64,000 nucleotides of DNA from Closterium sp. NIES-65 (lineage: Eukaryota; Streptophyta; Zygnematophyceae; Desmidiales; Closteriaceae). The notes under the pieces were generated by a model that was not told the origin of the DNA, did no database searches, and saw only the letters and a program-made list of their open reading frames with translations. The stretch lies in NCBI GenBank assembly GCA_948144175.1, contig CANXME010002528.1:2047001-2111000 (forward strand), written 5' to 3'. Position 1 is the first letter of the stretch; the number at the start of each line of letters is the position of its first letter. Below are positions 31,398 to 44,841 of this stretch, piece by piece. A program made the translations under genes and the position numbers.

Positions 31398-34300
31398 TCA
31401 AGAGGTGAGCAAGTGAGGCAAGGCAGGCACAAGACCCAACTGAGTACAAAAGCGCTGATGAACACAAGGCGCAAGTGCCTTGGTGAAGATATCAGCAGTG
31501 TTGGCCTCAGAGGCCACGTACGCAAGTCGCGACTCACTACGCTGCTGTAGCTCACGAGCAAGGAAGTAGCGGAGAGCAATGTGCTTTGTTCTGTGCTCCA
31601 GTCTCTGCTCTCGACACAAGGCCAGCATGGCCTTGTTGTCTACGTACAGTACTGGAGGAAAACGAGGCGACTCTCCGAGGTCAGTTAGAAGGTAGGTGAG
31701 CCAGCGAAGCTCCTGTGCAGCCATGGCTCCTGCGTAGATCTCAGCCTCACAACTGGAGCTGAGAACAGAAGACGAGCGGGTAGCACGCCACAAAACAGAA
31801 GGTGTAACCCTGTGATGACCGTTGCGTAGCCTGGTCATCAGCCCAAGAAGCGTCTGCGTGCCCAGTGAAGACCACTGGACTCCGCCCTCCAAGCACAAGC
31901 CCCATGCCCGACGTATTGCACAAGTAGCGCAACACCCTCTTCGCTGCAGCCATGTGCTCCGGTCTGTGTCTCCCAGGAGCAACATGGCGTGCGAGAATGC
32001 TAAGAGGGTATGCAAGGTCAGGTCGTGTGCAGGTCATCAGGTACATGAGGCAGCCAACAAGCTCTGGGTACAGGCCACTCGACTCTACAGACTCATCCGA
32101 AGGCATTGCTGAGAGCGAGTGGCGAGTAGACAGAGGAGTGGCCTGAGGCGAGGAGTACGTGAAGCCGAAGCGCTGAAGGACCTGCTGCACCATGTGTGAC
32201 TGAGTCAGGGTAATGGTGCGGCGTGCTCTGTCCCGTGTGATCTGCAAGCCAAGGTAGCTGCGCAGTTCACCCAAATCTGTGCACGTGTGTCTCTTCTGCA
32301 GCTCGGACTTCACGTGGGCGAGTCCAGCAGTGTCAGCTGTGGCAAAGACCAAGTCGTCGATGTACACAAGGATGTAGAACGGCGGCAAAGAAGTGTCGGT
32401 GCGCAGAAACAGCGACGGGTCAGCAGTAGAAGGAGCAAACCCAAGAGCCGCAAGCGTAGTCCTCAGTGTGTCGTGCCACTCACGTGGTGCCTGGCGGAGA
32501 CCGTAGACTGGCCGCCGGAGGCTCCACTGGGTGCCAGGAGTAAAAGACCTAGTGAAGCCAGGTGGGCGGCGTAGCCAGATCTCCTCGTGCAGGCTACCCT
32601 GCAAGAAAGCAGTGCTGAAGTCAAGAGAGTGGAGCTCGTAGTCATGGTGAGCAGCTACGTGCAGCAGTACCCAAAGAGTGGTCATCTTTGGGGTGGGAGA
32701 GAAGGTCTGAAAGTAGTCAACTCCCTGCCGCTATCTGAAGCCACGAGCCACGTAACGCGCCTTGAAGACAGGCGGAGAACCCGGCGGCCGCTTCACCCTG
32801 AAAATCCACATGCCACTGACGATGTTCGCCCCAGGCGGGGGAACCTCGTCAACGTAGGCGCCTATGGACTTCCAGGAAGCCATCTCTGTGTCCATAGCTG
32901 CCTACCACTGAGAGGAGTAGGGACCCTCTATCGCCTCCGCGTAAGAGCGCGGAGTCGGGATGTCAAGTGCATCCGAGTCTCCCTCAGGGGTAAGCAGTAT
33001 GGACACGAGATGAGGTGAAGCAGCAGCCAGACACTGGAACTCCTCCTGCCTGTCCTCAAGGAGGTCCGTGCCAAGGGCACACTCAACCGCGACGGACGGA
33101 GGACAGACAAACTAAGACTCAGTGACAAGACTAGCAGCGTAGTCTAGGCGACAGCGAGCAGCAAAGTCGACGAGCTCAGCAACTAGGGCAGACGCAGCAG
33201 TGGACTCAAAGGAAGGGTCAGTGACGACAGTAGCAAGGAGACGCGTGACAGTAGGACTGGCAGCACGAAAAGAGTCCGACTTCGGGTCGTCAAGAGCAGG
33301 AAGAGAGGACTCAGGAGGAGAAGGCAAAGGGGCACGCAGAGGAGCAGTGGAATGACGCAGAGACATCCGGTGCGTGTCAGGGACAGGAGGAGGACGCTAA
33401 CACGAACCACGACCACTAGTGCGAGCAGGACGGACAGGCGACGCAGGACGAGACGCAGGCTCACGACGCTCAGCAAGACCTCCAATGGGACCAGCGTAGG
33501 GAGAAGGAGCAGGCAGTGGGGAGGCCGGGTGTAACTGTAACTGTGATAGGACAGGTTGTGGACACTCTAAGGGAGGAGGAGGACCAGTAAAAGGCGGAAG
33601 ACCAAGAACCTGCTGAAGGAGCGGAACGAAGTACGGCCGATGCCGCGCGGCGACTCCAGACACAGCAGGGACAACACCAGTACCTCCAGCGGTAGCACCA
33701 GCGCCAGCAGCACCTCCAGCTCCAGGACCCCCAGCAGCACCAGTAGCACCCCCAGCAGGACCGCCAGCAGTAGCCTCAGTGCCAACACCCTCAGTAGCTC
33801 CAGCTCCAGTTGTATCGGAAGGCCCAGCAGCTCCAGTACTCCAAGTACGAGCACCTCCAGGACCCGCGACACCAGCACCCTCAGTAGCCGAAGAACCTCC
33901 AGCTCTAGCAGCATGCCTCCAGTGCCGGGCACACCACTCGCGCAACTCGTGTGGAGAGAATGGCTCCCGCTGAGACGAAGCACACGGAGAACCTTCAGGC
34001 ACAGTACCGCCACACGCGACACGAGCAAGCCCAGCTCCCTCATGCTCCGCACCCCCAGGCTCCGCACCCCCAGTCGTAGCACCCCCACACTCAGCACCCC
34101 CAAGCGTAGCACCCTGAGGCGTAGCACCCCCAGACTCAGCAGCCCCAGTGGCAGCACCCCCACGCTCAGCACCCCCAGGCTCAGCACCCCTAGTAGCACC
34201 ACCCTCAGGCTCAGCACCCCTAGGCGCAGTACCCACACGCTCAGCACCCCCAGAGTCAGCACCCCCGGGCTCAGCATCCTCAGCAGCACCAGAGTGACCA

Positions 34301-36291
34301 GCAACCTCGACAGGCTTGGACTGCGTCTACCTGGGACACACCTGAAGGGGCAGGACCCTGAGGGGAGAGGGGGTCTACCGGGGGGGCCTGGCACAAGGAA
34401 GAGCGCTGGTGGGGGAAGGGACGGAGTGCGATAGGGGAAGAGGCGGTAGTAGGGGACCGGCTCGTCAAACGTGACGTCCTGGGAGGACAGAACACGGCGA
34501 GAGGTGGGGTGGTAGAACTGCCACCCTGGCGCGTCAGGGGGGAAACCCAGGAAGACGCAAGGAGCAGCACAAGGGGACAGCTTGTCCGCCGACAAGTCGC
34601 GGACAAACGCCCGAGATCCCCAGACACGGAACGCAGACGCATCACCAACCTTCCCCGTCCACACCAAGGCTGGGGAGGTCTCCGGCATGGAGACCCTGGG
34701 CTGAAGGTTGATCTGATGCGCCGCGTACCGAACCGCAAACGGCCACAGAAAATGGGGGGCAGCCGCATGCATCATGGACGTACGAGCAACGTCCATGACC
34801 ATGCCAATGCGGCGCTCAGCAATCTCATTTGTATGTGGAGAGTCCGGAAGCGTGAAGATCTGGCGGATGCCCTGTGCACGACAGAAGGCTCCCAGACGGG
34901 CAGAGGAAAACTCTCCGCCTCTTTCAGAGTGCAGACGCAGAACAGGTAAGTCTGAGCCGAAACTCTCTCTGAGCTGGAGACGAGCTGCGCGGATCCAGTC
35001 GATCAACTCCTCAGTGACATCACCCTTGCTGCGCAAGGGGAAGAGTGTGGTGTAACGCGAGTAGTCGTCAACCACCAGCTGGAAGTAGCGCTCGTGACCC
35101 TGTCCACAGACGCGGGCTGGGCCCCACACGTCCATGTGAAGCGTCTGCAGCGGGGCCTCTGTCGGAGGAAACTGGGAGGAGTGAGGGGCAGCACGCTGCC
35201 GCCCCTCGACACAGGGGACGCAGGCAGGGGCAGGCCCCGGGGGAAGGGGAGGGAGGGACCGGGGAAGACCAGAGACAAGGACACGGGACGCCATGCCTCG
35301 GAGACGAGGCAGGGAGGGGTGACCAAGGCGGTGGTGCCAAAGGAGAGTCTCGTAAGACAGGAGACGACACGAGCAGGGGGCAGACTCAGGACCAGACCTA
35401 GACGCTGCAGCAAACATCTGACCCGAGGCAGCTACCCGACCAGACGCAGTGACTGGAGGAGACTCCGTGGTCAGTGTGTACACGCTCGACCACGGCCGAC
35501 GTGTAAACGTGGCCAAGTGTCGGCCCGTCCGAGCCTCCGTGCAGTGGGTCACCCGCTGGCTCGAAGGAGTGAACTCGTGCACTCCCCCATCCTGTAGGTC
35601 GGCACCACTCACCAAGTTCGTAGAGAACGAGGGGAGGTAAAGACCAGACAGGGTGCCAGAGGGAGCCGCCGGACACGGGAGGACAGTGGAGAAGTGAGCA
35701 AGGACAGGACCCCCAGAGGGGTGTGCTAGAGAGACAGCAACTGGCCGATCAAGCGGCGTGAGTGTGGTGCGGTCTCGAAAGAAGGAGAGAGAAGCCCCCG
35801 AGTCAAGGGTGAAGGTGAGGGAGGCCGAAGCCGACGCAGTACCTGAGAGAGCAGACTCACCAGCACCTGAGGAAGCAGACGCCCTGGCACCTAGAGCAGT
35901 AGCCTCGCACCAAGAGCAGCAGCCTCACCAGTACCTAGAGCAGCAGTCTCAATGCCCGGGTCGGGCGGAAAACACCGGTAACAGTCACCCTCATCACTAA
36001 TGGTGACAGCATACATGGTAGCAAGGATAGCATCAAAGTCAAGATCAAAGATAGCAACCCCCGCCCTAAACAACTCGCCCCAGCGAGGGATCTCAGTAGC
36101 GTCAGAAAACTGGTGACGCCAAGTGTCCGTCAGGCGGCCAAAGCAGCGCTGGGTGGAGTGCAGACCCCCACACTGCTCACCCGAGCGGTCGCCGGTGCGG
36201 AGGACGTAGGTACAGGGGCCAGCACCTCCACCCCGCTGACGAGCCGTGTACCACTCACGAAGCTGCTGGGGGGAGAGGGTCTCACGAGTGC

Positions 36292-36323
<32 letters not shown>

Positions 36324-37368
36324 TGACGCTGACCACTACCAGCGCCGACCCTCTGCGTAGCGCCACCACGACCAGCTCCACTTCCGCCGCCGCTACCTCC
36401 ACCACCGCCTCCACCTGCGCCACTGCTACCTCCACCACCGCCTCAACCTCTGCCACTTCCACTCGCACCGCCACCACCGCCGCCTCCTCCGCCTCCACCG
36501 CCGCCACTAGCACCCCCACCCCCGCCACCACCCCCACCACCACCTCCACTCCCTCCGCCGCCTCCATCGCCCTCGCCAGTGCCCCTGCCCCCCTTGCCCT
36601 AGCCTGAGCGGCGTTTCCTGCTAGGGGCAGACGCCGCGCCGACCGACTCAAGACCAACTAGGTCGGCCGCAGCAGCAGAGGCAATAGAGGGCAAGAGGGG
36701 GGAGGGGGAGCACCCCGCAAAGACACGGGTACGGGGGTCACCACGAGAGGCTCCTACAGCGACTATGCTCTTCTCTGCTGCTAGGAGGCGCTCCTCGAGG
36801 AGCTCAACGGTGAGAGTGGTGGGGCAGACAGAGAGGAATCGGTCCCTTATTGGGCGAAGCGTGTCAGGGAGCCGGGTGACTATGTAGTAGAGGGTGATAT
36901 ACATAAGGGGGGGGTTCTTGGCGCAGAACTCAGTGGGAAGGGCAGCGCGGTAACGAGCGTCACTAGTGCGAAGGTGCGTGATGAGGTCAGCGACAGTAGG
37001 AAAGGCAGCGAGGTCAGGAAAGAGGTATGGCAGGATGAGGCGGCTAAGGGCAGCAGTGGCAGGGGAGGAGTAGCGCGCAACTATAACGTCGTACAAGGTC
37101 TTAGCGGTCTTGTACTGACTAAAGTGCGCGCGCTCAGCGGTCGGCAAGTGGCGGCGCACAGCAAGGCGAGCAGCAGCATTGCATGTGGCCCACTGTGAGC
37201 GATCACTGGCCTCAGCATCAGCAGCAGGGGCAGGGGAGGCGCCAGAGGTAAGGTCAAACAGAGAAAGACCGTCTGCCCTGTCGCACTGGAGGAAAAGCTG
37301 TAAATTATCTACTTAGATCTCAAAGTTAACAGCACAACCCTCAGCGTCAAAGGTGAGAACACTAGGTG
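31398..37368 (-). pseudogene. Copia B3 gag-pol (multiple frameshifts; gag start separated by A2)
   Basis: The start codon is at 44841-44839 (MATPS...), beyond A2. From 37363 Gag continues SVLTFDAEG, but a TAA follows after about 16 codons. Further Gag is read at 37159-36599, with a shorter Gly-rich stretch near 36340-36590. The protease segment lies near 35830-35760. Integrase runs 35615-34500 with WHHRLGHPS, VVDDYSRY, HSERGGEFSS and EIAERRIG (NEIAERR where sister copies have NGIAERR). The repetitive linker is 34310-33640. The RT part covers 32685-31747 (a VYIDDLVFA variant of YVDD) and RNase H covers 32015-31398. At least four frame changes and several stops. Confidence 0.88.
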
Positions 37369-37497
37369 TGTGAAACAAGTGAACAGGGATGATGATGACT
37401 AAGGAAAGATTGGGTACAAATACAACCCTAGAAACCCTGTACCCCATATGTGCTACCCCACTATAGCCTACAGCAACTATGTCATATAAATCTGACA
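37369..37497 (-). repeat. 3' LTR of Copia A2 (129 bp)
   Basis: Starts TGTGAAACAAGTGAACAGG and ends AAATCTGACA (plus strand). Followed by CACCCCCATAGG, the complement of the polypurine tract. Confidence 0.92.
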
Positions 37498-37708
37498 CAC
37501 CCCCATAGGCAAAGTGGGGGAGAACAAGGGGTCACAAGACCAGTCAAGTAAAGCAAAGCAGAGCAAGCTCAGGGTGGATCACAACGTCATCACACAGTCC
37601 GAGCACAAGAGCAGGGCCAGAGGCCAGTTCACATGCAGGAGTACAGACATATATATATAAAACTAGACAAGCAAGAGCAGGTATATATATGTCACAGTAC
37701 AAGTAAAG

Positions 37709-40700
37709 TCAAGAGGAGAGCAAGTGAGGCAAGACAGGCACAAGACCCAGCTGGGTGCAGAGGCGCTGATGGTCACAAGGCGCGAGTGCCTTGGTGATCA
37801 CATCAGCAGTGTTGGCCTCAGAGGCCACGTACGCAAGCCGCAACTGTCCACGCTGCTGCAGCTCACGAGCAAGGAAGTAGCGAAGAGCAATGTGCTTCGT
37901 TCTGTGCTCCAGACGCTGCTCTCGACACAAGGCCAGCATGGCCTTGTTGTCTACGTACAGCACTGGAGGAGAACGAGGCGGCTCTCCAAGGTCAGTCAGC
38001 AGGTAGGTGAGCCAGCGAAGCTCCTGTGCAGCCATGGCCCCAGCGTAGATCTCAGCCTCACAACTGGAGCTCAGAACCGAAGACGAGCGAGTAGCCCGCC
38101 ACGAGACAGAGCCGGAACCAAGACTGAAGGTGTAACCCTGTGACGACCGCTGCGTAGCCTGGTCGTCAGCCCAAGAAGCGTCTGCGTGCCCTGTAAGGAC
38201 CACTGGACTCCGCCCTCCAAGCACTAGCCCCATGCCCGACGTACTTCACAGGTAGCGCAACACCCTCTTCGCTGGAGCCATGTGCTCTGGTCGGTGTCTC
38301 CCATGAGCAACATAGCGTGCAAGAATGCTCAGAGGGTATGCAAGGTCAGGTCGTGTGCAGGTCATCAGGTACATGAGGCAGCCAACAAGCTCTGGGTACG
38401 GGCCACTCGACTCTACGGACTCATCCGAAGGCAGAGCTGAGAGCGAGTGGCGAGTAGACAGAGGAGTGGCCTGAGGCGAGGAGTACGTGAAGCCGAAGCG
38501 CTGAAGGACCTGCTGCACCATGTGTGACTGAGTCAAGGTAATGGTGCGGCGTGCTCTGTCCCGAGTGATCTGCAAGCCAAGGTAGTTGCGCAGTTCACCC
38601 AGGTCTGTACACGTGTGTCTCTTCAGCAGCTCGGACTTCACGTAGGCGAGTCCAGCAGTGTCCGCTGTGGCAAAGACCAAGTCGTCGACGTACACGAGGA
38701 TGTAGAACGGCGGCAGAGGAGTGTCGGTGCGCAGAAACAGCGACGGGTCAGCAGTAGAAGGAGCAAACCCAAGAGCCGCAAGCGTAGTCCTCAGTGTGTC
38801 GTGCCACTCACGCGGTGCCTGGCGGAGACCGTAGACTGGCCGTCGGAGGCTCCACTGGGTGCCAGGAGGGAAAATCCCAGTGAAGCCAGGTGGACGGCGC
38901 AGCCAGATCTCCTCGTGCAGGCTACCCTGCAGGAACGCAGTGCTGAAGTCGAGAGAGTGAAGCTCGTAGTCGCGCTGAGCGGCTATGTGCAGCAGCACCC
39001 GAAGAGTGGTCATCTTAGGGGTGGGAGAGAAGGTCTGAATGTAGTCAACTCCCTGCCGCTGTCTGAAGCCACGAGCAACGTACCGCGCCTTGAAGACAGG
39101 TGGAGAGCCCGGCGGCCGCTTCACCCTGAAGATCCACATGCCACTGACGATGTTCGCCCCAGGAGGGGGAACTGCGTCAACGTAGGTGCCTGTGGACTTC
39201 CACGAAGCCATCTCTGCATCCATAGCTGCCTGCCACTGAGACGAGTAGGGACCCTCTACGGCTTCCGCGTAAGAGCGCGGAGTCGGGATGTCTAGTGCAT
39301 CCGGGTCTCCCTCAGGAGCAAGCAGTACAGATGCGAGATGAGGTGAAGCAGCCGCCAGACACTGTAACTCCTCCTGCCTGTCCTCTAGGACGTCCGTGCC
39401 AAGAGCACGGTCACCCCCGACGGACGGAGGACAGTCAGACGCTAACTCAGCAACAAGACTAGCAGCGTAGTCTAAACGACAGCGAGCAGCAAATTCGACG
39501 AGCTTAGCGACAAGGGCAGACGCAGCAGTGGACTCAAACGAGGGGTCAGTGACGACAGTAGCAAGGAGACGCGTGACAGTAGGACTGGCAGCACGAAGAG
39601 AGTCCGACTCAGGGTCGGCAAGCGCAGGAAGAGAGGACTCAGGAGGAGAAGGCAAAGGGGCACGCAGAGGAGCAGTGGACGGACGCAGAGACATCCGGTG
39701 CGTGCCAGGGTCAGGAGGAGGACGCTGACGCGAACCGCGACCACTAGTGCGAGCAGCACGAACAGGCGACGCAGGACGAGACGCAGGCTCACGACGCTCA
39801 GCAAGACCTCCAGTAGGACCAGTGTAAGGAGAGGGAGCAGGCAGTGGAGAGGAAGGCTCCAACAGGGACAGCGACTGGACAGGCTGTGGACACTCTACCA
39901 GAGGAGAAAGACCAAGAACCTCCTGCAGGAGCGGAACGAAGTACGGCCGAGGCCGCGCGGCAACTCCACACTCAGCAGGTACAACACCAGCACCCTCAGC
40001 GACAGCACCAGCGCCACCAGCACCTCCAGCAGCAGGACCTCCAGCAGCACCAGCAGCAGAACCACCGCCAGGACAGACAGCAGCTGTCTCAGCACCAACA
40101 CCCTCAGCGGCTCCAGCTCCAGTAGGACTCGCAGGCCCAGCAGCTCCGGGGCCGGCAGGACAAGCACCCTCGACAGTCGAAGAAGCTCCTGCTCTTGCAG
40201 CATGCCTCCAGCGGGGAGCAAACCACTCGCGCAGCTCCTGTGGAGAGAGGGGCTCCCGGCGAGACGCAGCAGCAGGAGAAACCCCAGGCTCAGCAGCTCC
40301 AGACGCAGCACCCCCAGGCGCAGCAGCTCCAGACTCAGCACCCCCAGGCTCAGCAGCTCCTGACACAACACCCCCCGCCTCAGCACCCCAAGGCGTAGCA
40401 CCTCTAGTCTCACCACCCCCAAGCTCAGCACCCCCAGGCTCAGCACCCCCAGGCTCAGCACCCCCAGGCTCAGCACCCTCCGCAGTAGCACCCTCAGGCC
40501 CAGCACCCCCAGGCTCAGCACCCCCAGTAGCAGCACCTCCAGGCCCGGCACCCCCACGCACAGCACCCCCAGAGGCAGCACCCCCAGGCCCAGCACCCGC
40601 AGCAGCACCAGAGTCACCAGTAACCTCGACCGGGTCAACGGCGTCTACCTGGGACACACCTGAGGGAGCAGGAACCTGAGGGGGGAGGGGGTCTACCGGG

Positions 40701-43700
40701 GGGGGAACCGGCACAAGGAAGTCCGGTGGAGGGGGGAGGGAAGGAGTGCGGTAGGGGAAGAGGCGGTAGAAGGAGACTGACTCGTCGAACGTGACGTCCT
40801 GGGAGGACAGAACACGACGAGAGGAGGGGTGGTAGAACTGCCACCCTGGGGCGTCAAAGGGGAAGCCAAGGAAGACACAGGGAGCAGCACGAGGGGACAT
40901 CTTGTCCGTAGACAAGTCGCGGACAAACGCCCGAGATCCCCAGACACGGAACGCCGACGCATCGCCAACCTTCCCCGTCCACATCAAGACTGGGGACATC
41001 GCGGGCAGAGAGACCCTGGGGTGAAGGTTGATCTGATGCGCGGCGTACCGAACCGCAAACGGCCACAGAAAATGGGGGGCAGCCGCATGCACCATGGACG
41101 TACGGGCGACGTCCATGACAATGCCGATGCGGCGCTCAGCAATCCCATTCTGCTGTGGAGAGTCCGGAAGCGTGAAGGTCTGGCGGATGCCTCGTGCCCG
41201 ACAATAGGCTCGCAGAAGGCCGGAGGAGAACTCTCCGCCTCTGTCCGAGTGCAGGCGGAAAACAGGAAAGTCTGAGCCGAAGCTCTTCCTGAGCTGGAGA
41301 CGAGCTGCGCGGATCTAGTCGATCAACACCTCAGTGACCTCACCCTTGCTGCGCAAGGGGAAGACTGAGGTGTAACGCGTGTAGTCGTCAACCACCAGCA
41401 GGAAGTAGCGCTCGTGACCCTGTCCACGGACGCGGGCTGGGCCCCACACGTCCATGTGAAGCGTCTGCATCGGGGCCTCCGTGGGAGGGAACGGGGAGGA
41501 GTGAGGGGTAGCCCGCAAGCGACCCTCGACACAGGGGACACAGGGAGGGCCAGGCCCCGGAGGAAGGGGAGGGAGGGACCGGGGAAGGCTAGAGACAAGA
41601 AGGCGAGAGGCCATGCCCCGGAGACGAGGCAGGGAGGGGTGACCCATCCTGTGGTGCCACAGGAGGGTCTCGTGGGACAGGAGGCGACACGAGCAGGGGG
41701 CAGACTCAGGACCAGACCTGGACGCTGCAGCAAACACCTGACCCGACGCAGCTACCTGACCAGACGCAGGAGAAGGAGACGGAACAGTGAGTGTGTACAG
41801 GCTCGACCCTGGACCACGTGTGAATGTGGTCAGGTGTCGACCCGTGTCCGCGTCCGTGCAGTGGGTGACTCGTCGGCGTGCAGGGGTAAACTGGTCAACC
41901 CCTGCATCCTGTAGGTCAGCATCCGCCACCAAGTTCGTAGAGAATGAGGAGAGGTAGAGACCGGACAGGGCGCCAGACGGGACCGCAGGGCACGGCAGGA
42001 CAGTGGAGTAGGGAGCCAGAACAGGACCCCCAGAGGGGTCTGCCAAGGAGACCGCCACTGGCCGACTAAGCGGCGTGAGTGTGGTGCGGTCTCGAAAGAA
42101 GGAGCGAGACGCCCCGGAGTCAAGAGTGAAAGTGAGAGAGAGTGAAGTCGACACAGTACCTGAGAGAGCAGACTCACCAGCACCTGAGGACTCAGACTCA
42201 CTGGCACCTAGAGCAACAGCCTCACCAGCACCTGGAGCAGCAGCCTCAACAGCACCTAGAGCCGCAGTACCAATTCCCGGGTCGGGCGGGAAACACCGGT
42301 AACAGTCACCCTCCTCACTAATAGTCACAGCATACATAGCAGCAAGAATAGCATCAAAGTCAAGATCAAAGATAGCTACTCCAGCCCTAGACAGCTGGTC
42401 CCAGCGAGGGATCTCAGAGGCGTCAGGAAACTGGCGGCGCCAAGCGTCAGTCAGGCGGCCGAAGCAACGCTGGGTGGAGTGTGGACCACCACACTGCTCA
42501 CCCGCACGGTCGTCAGTGCGCAGGACGTAAGTGCACAGACCAGTACCCCCACCCCGCTGACGCGTAGAGTACCACTCACGGAGCTGCTGCGGGGAGAGGG
42601 TCTCCTGACCACGCTGCTGCTGCTGGCGCTGACCACCACCGGAGCCACTCCTCCTCGGCGCGCCACGACCTCCGCCGCCTCCTCCGCCGCCGCCGCCACC
42701 ACCTCCACCGCCACCGCCACTCCCACCGTCGCCGCCGCCACCGCCGCCTCCGCCTCCACCCCCACTACCACTGCCGCTGCCGCCCCCGCCTCCACTGCCT
42801 CCGCCGACACCTCCACTCCCGCCACTACTCCCGCTACCACCCTCACCTCCGCCGCTGCCTCTACCTCCGCCTCCACCGCCCCCGCCGCCTCCACCACCGC
42901 CCCTGCCCCCCTTGTTCTTGCCAGAGCGACGTCTCCCGCTGGGGGCAGACGCCGCTCCGACCGACTCAAAACCAACAAGGTCGGCCGTAGCAGCAGAGGC
43001 GATAGAGGGCAGGAGGGGGGAGGGGGAACACCCCTCAAAGATGGGGGTGCGCGGGTCACCACGAGAAGCCCCTACAGCGAGAATGCTCTTCTCGGCTGCG
43101 AGGAGGGACTTCTCGAGGATCTCGACTGTGAGAGTGGTGGGGCAGACTGCGAGTAGGTCGTCCCTGACTCCGTGAAGGGAGTCAGGGAGGCGGGTGACAA
43201 TGTAGTAGAGAGTGAAGTACTTGGGGGGGGGGGTCTTGGCGCAAAACTCAGCAGGAAGTGCAGCGCGGAAGCAAGCGTCACTAGTGCGCAGGTGGGTAAT
43301 GAGGTCGGCGACTGTGGCAAAAGCAGCAAGGTCGGGAAAGAGGTGCGGTAGCATGAGGCGGCTCAGTGCAGCAGTGGCAGGGGTGGAGTAGCGTGCGATA
43401 ACGGCGTCGTACAAGGTCTTAGCACTCTTGTACGACCCAAAGTGCGCACGCTCAGCGGGAGGGAGGTGGCGACGCACAGCAAGACGTGCAGCAGCATCGC
43501 GTGTGGCCCATTGTGAGCGAACAGTGGCATCCTCAGTAGCAGCAGGGGCGGGAGAGGCACCAGAAGTGAGATCAAAGAGAGAGAGTCCGTCAGCTCTGTC
43601 GCACTGTAGGAAAAGCAGTAGGTCGTCTACCCACACGTCAAAGTCAATGGCTCTGCCCTCAGCGTCAAAGGCGAGGACACTGGGGGTAGCCATGACAGCA

Positions 43701-43741
43701 GTAGAGAGAGGGCAGTGCGCAGAGTAAAGCTCAGTGCTCAC
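37709..43741 (-). pseudogene. Copia A2 gag-pol, one frame of about 2010 codons with two nonsense codons
   Basis: All three open segments (43741-41315, 41116-38246 and 38233-37709) share one frame. It is interrupted only by TAG at 41317-41315 (…EVLID*IR) inside integrase and TGA at 38248-38246 (…LRYL*, where the sister copy has TGC) at the start of RNase H. The likely start is the Met at 43693 (MATPSVLAFDAEG). Order: Gag, glycine tract (about 42905-42660), C-X13-C-X3-H-X4-C knuckle, protease LDSGASRSFF, integrase HHCC and core, repetitive linker, RT with YVDDLVFA (about 38692-38669), RNase H. The family normally makes one Gag-Pol polyprotein cut by its own protease. This copy is the closest to intact of the six Copia elements. 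Confidence 0.93.
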
Positions 43742-44700
43742 CAGACAGGGCAGTGCAGGGAGGGCTCGGGCGGCTCGGGCGGCTCGGGCGGCTCGACTGC
43801 TGGGCGGCTCGGGCGACTCGGCGGCTCGGGCGGCTCGGGTGGCACTGCAGCTGGGGCGGCTCGGCTGCTGGGGCGGCTCGGCTGCTGGGGCGGCTCGGCT
43901 GCTGGGGCGGCTCGGCGGCTGGGGCGGCTCGGCTGCTGGAGCGGCTCTGCTGCTGGGGCGGCTCGGCCGGGAGATGCAGGGGCGGGGCCGTCAGGTGCAG
44001 CGGCGGGCCGGCAGGTGCAGCGGCGGGTCGACCGGTGTAGCGGCGGGCCGGCAGGTGCAGCGGCGGGGCCGTAGGGTGCAGCGGCGGGCCGGTAGGTGCA
44101 GCGGCGGGGCCGTCAGGTGAAGCGGCGGGCCGCTGGGTGCAGCGGCGGGCCGTAGGGTGCAGCGGCGGGCCGGCAGGTGCAGCGGCTGGGCCGTCAGGTG
44201 AAGCGGCGGGCCGCTGGGTGCAGCGGCGGGCCGTAGGGTGCAGCGGCGGGCCGGCAGGCGCAGCGGCGGGGCCGTCAGGTGAGGCGGCGGGCCGTAGGGT
44301 GCAGGGGCGGGCCGTAGGGTGCAGCGGCGGGCCGGCAGGTGCAGCGGCGGGGCCGTCAGGTGCAGCGGCGGGCCGGCAGGGCCGCGTCAGAGCCGGCGGC
44401 GGGGCCGCGTCAGTGGAGGCGGCGGGGCCGCGTCAAGCAGGCGGCGGGGCCGCGTCAAGCAGGCGGCGGGGCCGCGACGTAGCGGGCGGCAGGGCCGCGT
44501 CAGAGCCGGCGGCGGGGGCCGCGTCAGTGGAGGCGGCGGGGCCGCGTCAAGCAGGCGGCGGGGCCGCGATCAGGAGGGGCAGCGGGGCCGCGAGGGAAAT
44601 GGCGACCCGAGGGGTCGCTAAAAAAAAAATGCGCGCCTCGGGGCGCGCTTCGGTGGGCCCTAAAAAAAAACGGTCCTTAGGAAGGACCCGCTCTATACCA
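43742..44700 (-). repeat. Leader of Copia A2: GC-rich tandem repeats
   Basis: Same two repeat blocks as A1's leader, slightly shorter, and nearly identical over the last 400 bp before the primer site. The open frames across it come from the periodic sequence. Confidence 0.8.
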
Positions 44701-44829
44701 TGTGAAACTAGTGAACAGGGATGATGATGACTAAGGAAAGATTGGTTACAAATACAACCCTAGAAACCCTGTACCCCATATGTGCTACCCCACTATAGCC
44801 TACAGCAACTATGTTATATAAATCTGACA
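44701..44829 (-). repeat. 5' LTR of Copia A2 (129 bp)
   Basis: Matches the 3' LTR except for about three positions. The primer site TGGTATAGAG lies at 44700-44691 in the minus sense, with the same missing base as in A1. Confidence 0.92.
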
Positions 44830-44841
44830 AGGTGTGGCCAT

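Larger units (their letters stand above)
37369..44829 (-). mobile_element. Copia A2, near-complete LTR retrotransposon inserted in B3 gag
   Basis: Length 7461 bp, LTRs of 129 bp at 37369-37497 and 44701-44829 with about three differences. TSD AGGTG at 37364-37368 and 44830-44834. Inserted in the same orientation as B3, four codons into its gag. Internal order is identical to A1, including leader repeats and the three primer-proximal stems (44602-44618, 44631-44648, 44672-44688). Confidence 0.95.
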
